The notes under the pieces are model-generated. The model had not been told where the DNA came from, made no database searches, and worked only from the letters and a program-made list of their open reading frames with translations. From positions 1 to 7,205 of the forward strand of contig CADCWC010000201.1 of assembly GCA_902806305.1 (NCBI GenBank): a DNA stretch of 7,205 bases. Direction: 5' to 3'. The position numbers and the translations under genes were made by a program. This stretch comes from an uncultured Thermoleophilia bacterium. Its GTDB lineage: Bacteria; Actinomycetota; Thermoleophilia; Gaiellales; F1-60-MAGs149. This document shows positions 1-5,369 of this stretch, one piece after another (within the stretch, counting starts at the first letter, position 1; each line of letters opens with the position of its first letter).

Positions 1-1710
1 GGACCGGGCGGCGTCCCAGCGTGCCGCATCGCGGCACACCTGCCTGATGACGCGTCGACCGATCGGCAGGATCAGCCGCGTCGCCTCGGCCACGGGGATG
101 AACTCGGCCGGACTCACCAGCGTCCCGTCCGGCGTGCGCCAGCGCAGCAGGGCCTCGACGCCCGTGACCTCCCCCGAGGCGACGCCGAATATCGGCTGGT
201 AGACGACGAACAGCTCGTCCCCCGCCAGCGCCCGCCGGAGGCCCGCCTCGGTCCGGACGCGCGCGCCCACCGCGGCCGTCATGTCGCCGGAGTAGATCCG
301 CACCCGGTCGCCGCCTGCCGCCTTCGCCGTGTACATGGCGGCATCGGCGTCGCGCAGCAGGGCCTCGGGCTCGCCCGTGGCCTCCTCGGCGAAGGCGATG
401 CCGACGCTCGCCTCGACGTACGCCGTGTGCCCGGGCAGCGTGACCGGCTGTCCGACCGCCTGGCGGACCCGGTCGGCGATCGCCACGGCGTCCTGGCGCG
501 TGTGCGGCGTGTCGAGGAGGATGCCGAACTCGTCGCCGCCCAGGCGGGCCACCGTGTCGGCGGGACGGACCGCGTCGACCAGTCTCCGGCCGACCTCGCG
601 CAGCAGGGCGTCGCCCGCGTGGTGGCCGAGCGTGTCGTTGATCGGCTTGAAGCGGTCGAGGTCGACGAAGAGCAGCGCCGGCAGGACGTCGCCGCGGGCG
701 GCGCGGTCGAGCGCGTGCCGGATCCGGTCCAGCAGCAGCGTGCGGTTCGGGAGGCCGGTCAGCGCGTCGTGCAGCGCCCGGTGCTCGAGGAGGTTCTGGG
801 TGCGGCGAAGCTCGCTGACGTCGCGCAGGACCTTGGCGAACCCGCGCAGCTTGCCGGCCGGGTCGCGCAGGGCCGTGACGGTCACGTGCGCGAGGTAGGT
901 GGAGCCGTCGCGCCGGACGCGGATCCCCTCGGTCACGACACGCCCCGTGCGGCCGGCCTCCTCCAGGAGGCGTGCGGGCGTGCCCGCCGCGACGTCCTCG
1001 GGCGGGAAGAAGACCGCGAACGACCGGCCGATGATCTCCTCCGAGCGGTACCCCTTGGCTGCCTCGGCGCCGGCGTTCCAGGTCGTCACCCGCCCGACCG
1101 GATCGAGCATCACGATCGCCAGGTCCGTCACCTGGTCGACCAGCACGCGGAACCGCTCCTCGGAGCCGAGGCGCAGGCGCCACTCGGCGTCGCGCGCGTC
1201 GCGGAGCCAGCCCGCCAGGAACGCCGTCACGACGAGCGTGAGCGCGGTGACGGCGAACGGGCCGACGGCCGTCTCGGGGCTCTCCGGGCGCAGCCAGGCC
1301 GCCATGGCGACGAGCGCGGCGGCGTAGCAGACGATGGCGAAGAGCACCTGCTCGAGGGCGGCTCGCCGCCCCAGGTAGTGGTAGGAGAACAGCACGGCCC
1401 AGATGTAGACGAGCGCGTACGGGGTCCACGGCACGGCGCTGGCCAGGACGGCGAGCGAGATCAGCAGCTGCCCGAAGAACACCGAGACGCGGGCCAGGGC
1501 GAGCGACACGCGCGCGGGCCGCCACCAGACGAGGCCGGCCACCACGTAGGCCGTGGCCGAGAGGCCGACGATCACCTCGCCGAGAGCCTCGTCGGGGTGC
1601 GGCGGCAGGACGAGCCAGACGACGAACACGGTCGCGCCGGCGGCATAGAGGGCCGCGAGCACGCGACCCAACGGCCACGCCTCGCGGCGACGCTGCAGTG
1701 TGGGCCGCAC
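1..1710 (-). CDS. Membrane-anchored PAS-GGDEF-EAL c-di-GMP signalling protein (3' end outside window)
   Basis: Predicted to make and/or degrade the second messenger cyclic di-GMP at the membrane. Residue numbers assume the GTG at 1710. About six hydrophobic segments (roughly 14-34, 46-63, 71-90, 95-110, 117-137, 151-168) form an N-terminal membrane module I cannot assign to a named sensor. A PAS domain follows (about 181-300, with WNAGAEAAKGYRSEEIIGRS), then a GGDEF domain (about 311-480). Its signature GGDEF is at 391-395 (bases 526-540), with a substrate-site stretch FVDLDRFKPINDTLGHHAGD just before it. An RxxD product-inhibition site (RPAD, 382-385) lies exactly five residues upstream. The EAL domain begins near 491 (FVVYQPIF, then EALLRW at 519-524) and is cut by the window edge, so most phosphodiesterase catalytic residues cannot be checked. 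The frame is open back to the TGA at 1888-1890, so GTG 1872 is another possible start. I prefer 1710 because the first membrane segment then begins near residue 14. No strong ribosome site decides it. Confidence 0.93.
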   Translation of the reverse strand, partial: MRPTLQRRREAWPLGRVLAALYAAGATVFVVWLVLPPHPDEALGEVIVGLSATAYVVAGLVWWRPARVSLALARVSVFFGQLLISLAVLASAVPWTPYALVYIWAVLFSYHYLGRRAALEQVLFAIVCYAAALVAMAAWLRPESPETAVGPFAVTALTLVVTAFLAGWLRDARDAEWRLRLGSEERFRVLVDQVTDLAIVMLDPVGRVTTWNAGAEAAKGYRSEEIIGRSFAVFFPPEDVAAGTPARLLEEAGRTGRVVTEGIRVRRDGSTYLAHVTVTALRDPAGKLRGFAKVLRDVSELRRTQNLLEHRALHDALTGLPNRTLLLDRIRHALDRAARGDVLPALLFVDLDRFKPINDTLGHHAGDALLREVGRRLVDAVRPADTVARLGGDEFGILLDTPHTRQDAVAIADRVRQAVGQPVTLPGHTAYVEASVGIAFAEEATGEPEALLRDADAAMYTAKAAGGDRVRIYSGDMTAAVGARVRTEAGLRRALAGDELFVVYQPIFGVASGEVTGVEALLRWRTPDGTLVSPAEFIPVAEATRLILPIGRRVIRQVCRDAARWDAARS

Positions 1711-1897
1711 CCTCGCATACAGACAGATGAGGGCGAGCGCGTCCAGTACGGCGGCCCGGAGCGCACGGTACGGTCGGACGAACAGACGTCGCAGCCGACA
1801 TGGGGCGGCGGCTGGTCGGAACGGCGACCACGGATCGCGCGCGTCGCCTGGACGTGGCGAGGCAGCACGCACGCCGACGTCGCGCCATCATCCCGTC
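1711..1897. other. Divergent intergenic region between the c-di-GMP protein and the methyltransferase
   Basis: This 187-nt stretch must hold the promoters of both divergent genes unless the GGDEF-EAL protein starts at GTG 1872. TAnnnT-like -10 candidates are TACCGT on the minus strand and TACGGT on the plus strand, both inside the same ACGGTACGGT stretch near 1765-1774, but neither has a convincing -35. Just before the methyltransferase ATG, CATCAT (1886-1891) sits six bases from the start, a spacing compatible with a leaderless transcript but a poor match to consensus. No Shine-Dalgarno sequence precedes the ATG at 1898. Confidence 0.4.
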
Positions 1898-2611
1898 ATG
1901 GCCGACGATCCCGACGCGTGGTGGCTCGACGAGCGCGCCCACGCGGGCCGCGAGCACTTCGACGAGCAGCACGCGCGACGGTACGACACCAAGATGGACG
2001 CCGAGGCCGCCGCGGAGGTCCGCCTGCTGCAGGCCTCGGGCGTCCTCACCCCCACCTCCTCGGTCGTCGACCTCGGCGCGGGGAGCGGCCAGTTCTCGCT
2101 GGCCGCGGCGCCGGTCTGCAGGCGCGTCGTCGCGGTCGACGTCTCGCCCGTCATGCTCGGGCAGCTGGTCGCGAACATCGAGCGTGCCGGGGCGCCCAAC
2201 GTCGAGGCGGTCAACGCCGGCTTCCTGACCTACCGGCACACGGGTGGACCGGTCGACCTCGTCTACAGCCGCTACGCGCTCCACCACCTGCCCGACTTCT
2301 GGAAGGCGCTTGCGCTGCGCCGCGTCGCAGAGATGCTCCGCCCCGGAGGCGCCCTCCGGCTGTCGGACGTCGTCTACAGCTTCGAGCCGGCCGACGCGGA
2401 GCGCCGGATCGAGACGTGGATCACGGAGACGACGAGCACGGACGTGGAGCGCGGCTGGACGCGGGCGGAGCTCGCCGAGCACGTGCGCGACGAGCACTCG
2501 ACGTTCACCTGGCTGCTCGAGCCGATGCTCGAGCGGGCCGGCTTCGACGTCGTCGAGTCGAGCTACAGCGCCTCGGGCATGTTCGCCTGGTATCTGTGCC
2601 GCAGGCGCTGA
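1898..2611 (+). CDS. Class I SAM-dependent methyltransferase (methyltransferase type 11-like)
   Basis: Transfers a methyl group from S-adenosylmethionine to an unidentified, probably small, substrate in the cytosol. The 237-residue protein has the Rossmann-fold motifs in order. Motif I is VVDLGAGSGQF (56-66); the acidic end of strand 2 is VVAVDVSP (77-84); the motif-IV-like segment is DLVYSRYALHHLPDFWKAL (120-138); and MLRPGGALRLSD (146-157) is the post-IV loop and strand 5. The N-terminal DAWWLDERAHAG (6-17) recalls a conserved group of actinobacterial methyltransferases, which supports ATG 1898 over the upstream in-frame start at 1700, whose extra residues are arginine-rich shadow sequence. 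There is no signal peptide or membrane segment. No ribosome binding site precedes the ATG, so leaderless translation is possible. It diverges from the c-di-GMP gene and converges on the VOC gene, with 6 nt between stop codons. The substrate cannot be read from the sequence. Confidence 0.92.
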   Translation: MADDPDAWWLDERAHAGREHFDEQHARRYDTKMDAEAAAEVRLLQASGVLTPTSSVVDLGAGSGQFSLAAAPVCRRVVAVDVSPVMLGQLVANIERAGAPNVEAVNAGFLTYRHTGGPVDLVYSRYALHHLPDFWKALALRRVAEMLRPGGALRLSDVVYSFEPADAERRIETWITETTSTDVERGWTRAELAEHVRDEHSTFTWLLEPMLERAGFDVVESSYSASGMFAWYLCRRR

Positions 2612-2623
2612 GCCGGGTCAGCG
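2606..2623. repeat. Inverted repeat spanning both stop codons of the convergent genes
   Basis: CGCTGA (2606-2611) and TCAGCG (2618-2623) are perfect inverted arms around the 6-nt loop GCCGGG. The TGA of the methyltransferase and the TGA of the minus-strand VOC gene each lie within an arm. It could form a short hairpin in either transcript, but there is no U-tract, so calling it a bidirectional terminator would be inference. Confidence 0.45.
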
Positions 2624-3163
2624 GGCGGCGAGCAGCTCCTCCAGGTCGAGCGGTCGGTCGAACGCGGACGCGTCGGCCGCCCCGTAGCGCGGCCACTCGT
2701 CGAAGGGTCGGTCCCAGGCCAGCTCGAGGTCGTTGCCGTCCGGGTCGCTCAGGTAGACCGCGAGGTGCGTGCCGTGGTCGCTCAGCTGACGCAGCGGGAC
2801 GTCGGCCACGACCAGGCGACGCACCGTCCCGGCAAGGGCGGCGCGAGTGGAGAAGTTGAGGGCCACGTGGTGCAGGCCCGTGACGCCGTCGGGCTGCGGC
2901 GGACCGCCCGCGGACTTCCAGGTGTTGAAGCCGAGATGGTGGTGGTAGCCGCCCGCCGACAGGAACAGGAGGTCGCCGGTGGTCCCCCACCCCGGCACGT
3001 CGCGGGCCTCGAACACGACGTCGAAGCCCATGATGTCGACGTAGAAGGCGCGGACGCGGTCGATGTCGGCCGTCCGCAGATGGACGTGGCCGATCCGCAC
3101 CGCCGGATCGATCGGGTGCGCCGCCGCCACCGCCGGCTCGTACGGACCCTGCGGCCCGCTCAC
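2618..3163 (-). CDS. Single-domain VOC (glyoxalase/extradiol dioxygenase-fold) protein, CatE-related
   Basis: A soluble 181-residue vicinal-oxygen-chelate protein, probably a metal-dependent enzyme acting on a catechol-like or otherwise electrophilic small molecule. The two VOC half-modules are visible: GHVHLRTADIDRVRAFY (25-41) with the FLSAGGYHHHLGFNTW stretch (67-82), and GLHHVALNF (96-104) with YLSDPDGNDLELAWDRP (137-153). By motif alignment to extradiol dioxygenases the metal ligands would be His26, His99 and Glu148, so a full two-His-one-carboxylate set appears present. The C-terminal tail (RPLDLEELLAAR) resembles the linker of the upstream two-domain protein (APLDLDALL), which fits origin by duplication. 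The GTG at 3163 is chosen because it overlaps the upstream stop as GTGA, a typical translational-coupling arrangement. The ATG-like start at 3199 lies inside the neighbouring gene. The substrate is unknown; annotation as glyoxalase or as catechol dioxygenase would be equally easy to obtain from similarity. Confidence 0.9.
   Translation of the reverse strand: MSGPQGPYEPAVAAAHPIDPAVRIGHVHLRTADIDRVRAFYVDIMGFDVVFEARDVPGWGTTGDLLFLSAGGYHHHLGFNTWKSAGGPPQPDGVTGLHHVALNFSTRAALAGTVRRLVVADVPLRQLSDHGTHLAVYLSDPDGNDLELAWDRPFDEWPRYGAADASAFDRPLDLEELLAAR
2940..2961. repeat. 22-nt identical stretch shared by the two VOC genes (copy 1)
   Basis: The 22 bases at 2940-2961 are identical to 3383-3404, and after one mismatch the next four bases (GAAC) match again. 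Both encode the SAGGYHHH motif on the minus strand. The identity includes synonymous positions, but in this GC-biased genome that is weaker evidence of recent duplication than it would be elsewhere. Confidence 0.6.
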
Positions 3164-4041
3164 GACGCCGTCCCGACGACGCGCACGGCGATGTCCCACG
3201 GGTCGCGCACGACGAAGCCCCGCGCCGCGACCTCGACGGGCACGCCGGCCGCGTCGAGGCGTCGGCGGACGACCTCGACGTCGGCGGCCGTGGGCAGCTC
3301 GACGGTCCAGTGGCGCAGGCCGACGGTGTGGGCGGGAGCGGGCCCGACGCCGCGGCCGTTCCAGACGTTGAAGGCGAGGTGATGGTGGTAGCCGCCCGCC
3401 GACACGAACGCGGCCGATCCGAGGTTCGCCTGGAGCTCGAAGCCGAGCGTGTCGCGGTAGAAGGCCAGGCCGCTCTCGACGTCACCGACGTGCAGGTGCA
3501 GGTGCCCGACACGCAGACCCTCGGCGACGCGGGCGGTCGGCGCCTCGTCGGCGACGGTGGCGAGCAGCGCGTCCAGGTCCAGCGGCGCGGGTCCGCCGTC
3601 GTAGCCGAGCCCCGCCGGCCAGCGGTCGCGCGGCCGGTCCGCGGCGAGCTCGATGCCGTTGCCGTCCGGGTCGGCGAGGTAGATCGCCTCGTGGGTGCGA
3701 TGGTCCGACGCCCCCTGGACCTGCGTCTGCGTCACCGCCAGGCGGACGGCGGCGCGGGCGAGCTCCTCGCGACTCGGGTAGAGGACCGCGTAGTGGAAGA
3801 GGCCCGCGTGTCGTCCGGCCGGGCGGGCGTCGGCGTCCTCGTGCAGGACGACCACCGTCGTCATGCCGTCGCCGAGCTCGGCGACGTGGCCGTCACCGGC
3901 GCCGACGTGGAGCCCGAGCGCCCGCTCGTACCAGGCGACGGCGCGGTCGAGGTCGGCGACGGTGAGGTGGACGGCGCCGAGGCGCAGCGTCGCGGGCAGC
4001 GCCGTCCCCGTCCCGGCGGAGGCGGTGTCGATGAGGCTCAT
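3160..4041 (-). CDS. Two-domain VOC protein resembling catechol-2,3-dioxygenase CatE
   Basis: A cytosolic 293-residue protein with two tandem VOC domains, laid out like Bacillus CatE (YfiE), which cleaves catechol extradiol-fashion. Domain 1 spans about 18-145, with GAVHLTVADLDRAVAWYERA (22-41), GLFHYAVLYPS (80-90) and EAIYLADPDGNGIELAADRP (118-137). A linker with APLDLDALL (152-160) follows. Domain 2 spans about 176-290, with GHLHLHVGDVESGLAFYRDT (179-198), SAGGYHHHLAFNVW (214-227) and GLRHWTVELP (241-250). By alignment, domain 1 keeps His83 and Glu131 but has Ala23 where a first His ligand is usual, while domain 2 has His180 and His244 but no Glu in its last strand (DIAVRVVG). The actual metal site is therefore unclear. 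I chose ATG 4041; an in-frame GTG at 4059 would add six residues, and neither has a clear ribosome site. It lies 61 nt after the exporter gene and overlaps the next VOC gene by four bases, implying one transcript. Catechol specificity is inference; other quinone or aromatic substrates are possible. Confidence 0.9.
   Translation of the reverse strand: MSLIDTASAGTGTALPATLRLGAVHLTVADLDRAVAWYERALGLHVGAGDGHVAELGDGMTTVVVLHEDADARPAGRHAGLFHYAVLYPSREELARAAVRLAVTQTQVQGASDHRTHEAIYLADPDGNGIELAADRPRDRWPAGLGYDGGPAPLDLDALLATVADEAPTARVAEGLRVGHLHLHVGDVESGLAFYRDTLGFELQANLGSAAFVSAGGYHHHLAFNVWNGRGVGPAPAHTVGLRHWTVELPTAADVEVVRRRLDAAGVPVEVAARGFVVRDPWDIAVRVVGTAS
3383..3404. repeat. 22-nt identical stretch shared by the two VOC genes (copy 2)
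   Basis: Partner of 2940-2961. Here it encodes the SAGGYHHH motif of the second domain of the two-domain VOC protein, so the single-domain paralogue aligns best with this domain in its first half. Confidence 0.6.
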
Positions 4042-4059
4042 GCGGACAGGATGCGCCAC

Positions 4060-4080
4060 GTCGGCCGCCGACGGGCCGAC
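4060..4080 (-). repeat. Stem-loop between the exporter and CatE-like genes
   Basis: GTCGGCC (4060-4066) and GGCCGAC (4074-4080) are perfect 7-bp inverted arms with a 7-nt loop, in the 61-nt gap between the exporter stop and the CatE-like start. No T-run follows in the minus-strand direction. It could be an mRNA-processing or attenuating hairpin, a protein-binding dyad, or a chance GC-rich pairing. Confidence 0.4.
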
Positions 4081-4102
4081 GGGGTCGGACGAGCGCTCTC
4101 GC

Positions 4103-4963
4103 CTACCGCGTGGCCGCCACGAGCGACCCGCCCGTCACGACGAGAACGGCGACGAGCACGAGCCGGCGCCCGACGAGCTCGCTGCGGCCGAGGAAGAGCA
4201 CGGCGAACACGACCGTCCACATCACGCCCGTGCCCGCGAGCGGCGCGACGACCGTCACCCGCGCGCGGTCGAGCGCCTCGAAGAGCGTCAGCTGGGCCAG
4301 GGCGGCGACCGCACCGGACGCCGCGTAGGCCGTGGCCGCGGCGCCGAGCCGCGTCGCGGCGCGGCCCTGACGCGCGAGGTTCGAGGCCAGCACGATCGTC
4401 GCGCCGAGCATGATCGCCGTCGACTGCCAGAGCGGGTCGGTGTCGATGCCGTCGGCGAGGGCGCGCGCCACGTTGTCGCGGAGCCCGAAGAGCACGGCGA
4501 CGCCGACCGCGAGCACCGCGCCGTACGCCCGGTACCCGTGGGGTCGGGCGGGCTCCCACGCGAGCGCGACGCCGCCCGCCACGACGAGCAGCGTCCCGAC
4601 CACGAGCGGCACGCGGACGGGCTCGTCGAACGCCGCGACGGCGATCACCGCCGAGAAGAGCGGCGCCATCCCGAAGAGGATCCCGGCCCGCGAGGCCCCC
4701 GCCGCCCGCACGGCGTGCACCACTCCGAGCTGCGAGAGGCCGGGCACGACGAGCCCGATCAGCAGGAACGGCCAGAGCTCGGAGGGACCGCCCGGCTCGG
4801 CTGCGATCGCCGTCGCGGCGACGACGGCGACGAGCAGGCCGATGAGCGCGATCACCGCCGCGCCGGCGTCGACGTCCGTGACGCGGGCGAGGGCGCGACG
4901 CACGGTGACGTTGAGCGCACCGAAGCAGACGCCCGCCGCGCAGGCGAACAGGACGCCGGTCAC
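4103..4963 (-). CDS. DMT superfamily (EamA-type) membrane transporter
   Basis: An integral membrane protein of 286 residues, the usual size for a ten-helix drug/metabolite transporter of the EamA type, whose members mostly export amino acids, metabolites or toxic compounds. Two homologous halves are visible (about 1-136 and 145-286), each with a run of hydrophobic segments. Each ends in the characteristic penultimate-helix pattern: RAGILFGMAPLFSAVIAVAA with FDEPV (92-116), and RVTVVAPLAGTGVMWTVVFA with LFLGRSEL (235-263). The short first loop (LNVTVRRALAR, 17-27) is also typical. The GTG at 4963 is chosen because it begins right at the first membrane segment and overlaps the stop of an upstream small ORF as GTGA. 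The same frame stays open further upstream, but those codons give arginine/proline-rich sequence without membrane character. As the first large gene of the VOC unit it probably exports a compound related to the VOC substrate; the substrate is not readable from sequence. Confidence 0.9.
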   Translation of the reverse strand: MTGVLFACAAGVCFGALNVTVRRALARVTDVDAGAAVIALIGLLVAVVAATAIAAEPGGPSELWPFLLIGLVVPGLSQLGVVHAVRAAGASRAGILFGMAPLFSAVIAVAAFDEPVRVPLVVGTLLVVAGGVALAWEPARPHGYRAYGAVLAVGVAVLFGLRDNVARALADGIDTDPLWQSTAIMLGATIVLASNLARQGRAATRLGAAATAYAASGAVAALAQLTLFEALDRARVTVVAPLAGTGVMWTVVFAVLFLGRSELVGRRLVLVAVLVVTGGSLVAATR

Positions 4964-5133
4964 CGCGCTGCGACCGGCGCGTCGACCTCCGGGAGGCGCA
5001 CGAACCGCCGCTGCCGCCGGCCCGCGAGCGCCGGGGGCGGCGCGACGGTCACGTCCGCGCGGATCTGGTCGTCCTTCCCGGCACGGCGGCGCACGGGGGG
5101 CTCGGATCGGGCGTGACGATCCCCCACGCCCAC
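4960..5133 (-). CDS. Small hypothetical protein upstream of and overlapping the exporter gene
   Basis: A 57-codon ORF I do not recognise. Two things support it. GTG 5133 has a good Shine-Dalgarno sequence, GGAGG (5139-5143), five bases upstream. Its TGA overlaps the exporter GTG as GTGA, the same junction as between the two VOC genes, suggesting coupled translation. The predicted product is basic and proline-rich (RRRAGKDDQIRADVTVAPPP, then RRQRRFVRLPEV near its end), with no membrane segment or known motif. Codons end almost all in G or C, which in this genome says little. It could instead be a leader ORF that only feeds ribosomes to the exporter start, or an open frame by chance. Alternative starts are GTG 5127 and GTG 5094, and the frame is open up to a TAG at 5230-5232. 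Confidence 0.4.
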   Translation of the reverse strand: MGVGDRHARSEPPVRRRAGKDDQIRADVTVAPPPALAGRRQRRFVRLPEVDAPVAAR

Positions 5134-5226
5134 GTCGGCCTCCGCGCGCGATGGCGGGCCGACGGCCGGGAGCGGGCGCCCGAGGACCCGACGATCGTGT
5201 CGGCGCGAGCCGTGACCATCGCGACG

Positions 5227-5232
5227 ACTCTA
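5227..5232 (-). promoter_or_regulatory. -10-like hexamer TAGAGT
   Basis: TAGAGT on the minus strand fits the actinobacterial TAnnnT -10 pattern and stands out in this GC-rich stretch. Seven bases downstream is an ATG (5219), the spacing of leaderless transcripts, but that ATG opens only a 56-codon frame (to 5049) without recognisable features. If it is instead the promoter for the small ORF and exporter, the leader before GTG 5133 would be about 85-90 nt. No -35 match is seen at 16-18 nt. Confidence 0.3.
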
Positions 5233-5315
5233 CCCGGCCTCGAGGCGGTCGCTTGCGGTTGTCGTCGCTCGCCCGGCCTCGCGAACCACCGTCGGGAGGC
5301 CCGTGCCGCCCGTAT

Positions 5316-5341
5316 GCGGTGCTCCGAGGAACTTGCACCGC
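5316..5341. repeat. Inverted repeat upstream of the dinB operator
   Basis: GCGGTGC (5316-5322) and GCACCGC (5335-5341) are perfect 7-bp inverted arms separated by 12 nt, ending 14 nt before the LexA box. The spacing suits either a binding site for a dimeric regulator or a weak hairpin. I cannot assign a regulator. Confidence 0.4.
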
Positions 5342-5355
5342 GGCCGTCCGGTATG

Positions 5356-5369
5356 CGAACGTGTGTTCG
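5356..5369. promoter_or_regulatory. LexA binding site (SOS box) of dinB
   Basis: CGAACGTGTGTTCG is a perfect CGAAC-N4-GTTCG palindrome, the SOS box of Gram-positive bacteria. Its spacer GTGT also fits the RNRY spacer of the Bacillus consensus, and one flanking base extends the match to the mycobacterial form (GCGAAC-N4-GTTCGA). It ends at the base immediately before the dinB ATG, so bound LexA would cover the transcription start and/or the start codon region. This is the usual mode of DNA-damage control of a Y-family polymerase. Confidence 0.9.

Larger units (their letters stand above)
5134..5369. other. Divergent control region between the exporter/VOC unit and dinB
   Basis: The interval from the exporter start (4963) to the dinB start (5370) is about 406 nt without a firmly established gene. 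Its left part holds the small ORF at 4960-5133. The right part should carry two divergent promoters: a -10-like TAGAGT on the minus strand (5227-5232) for the exporter/VOC unit, and the LexA-controlled dinB promoter, for which I see the operator but no convincing -35/-10 pair. A short dyad (5316-5341) lies upstream of the operator. Long antisense and frame-shadow ORFs run through here but show no family motif. Confidence 0.6.

Noticed and set aside
1572..1868. 98-codon minus-strand frame over the start region of the c-di-GMP gene.
   Set aside because: It overlaps the membrane-segment coding region out of frame, is Arg/Ser/Cys/Pro-rich and has no motif.
427..2859. An 810-codon plus-strand open frame running antisense to the c-di-GMP gene and through the methyltransferase.
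   Set aside because: It crosses several real genes in the wrong frame or strand, has low-complexity Arg/Asp/Gly-rich content and no motif; long stop-free shadows are expected at this GC content.
3163..3199. Longer start (3199) for the single-domain VOC protein.
   Set aside because: It would overlap the upstream gene by about 40 bases and add an arginine-rich stretch; the GTGA junction at 3163 is the more natural start.
5282..5295. A second, degenerate SOS-like box (CGAACCACCGTCGG).
   Set aside because: One half-site is intact but the other has two mismatches to GTTCG; such half matches are common in this composition.
4410..5369. Plus-strand in-frame extension that would make dinB start up to 320 codons earlier.
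   Set aside because: The extra residues are antisense to the exporter, low-complexity, and would place the SOS box inside the coding sequence; family alignment supports ATG 5370.
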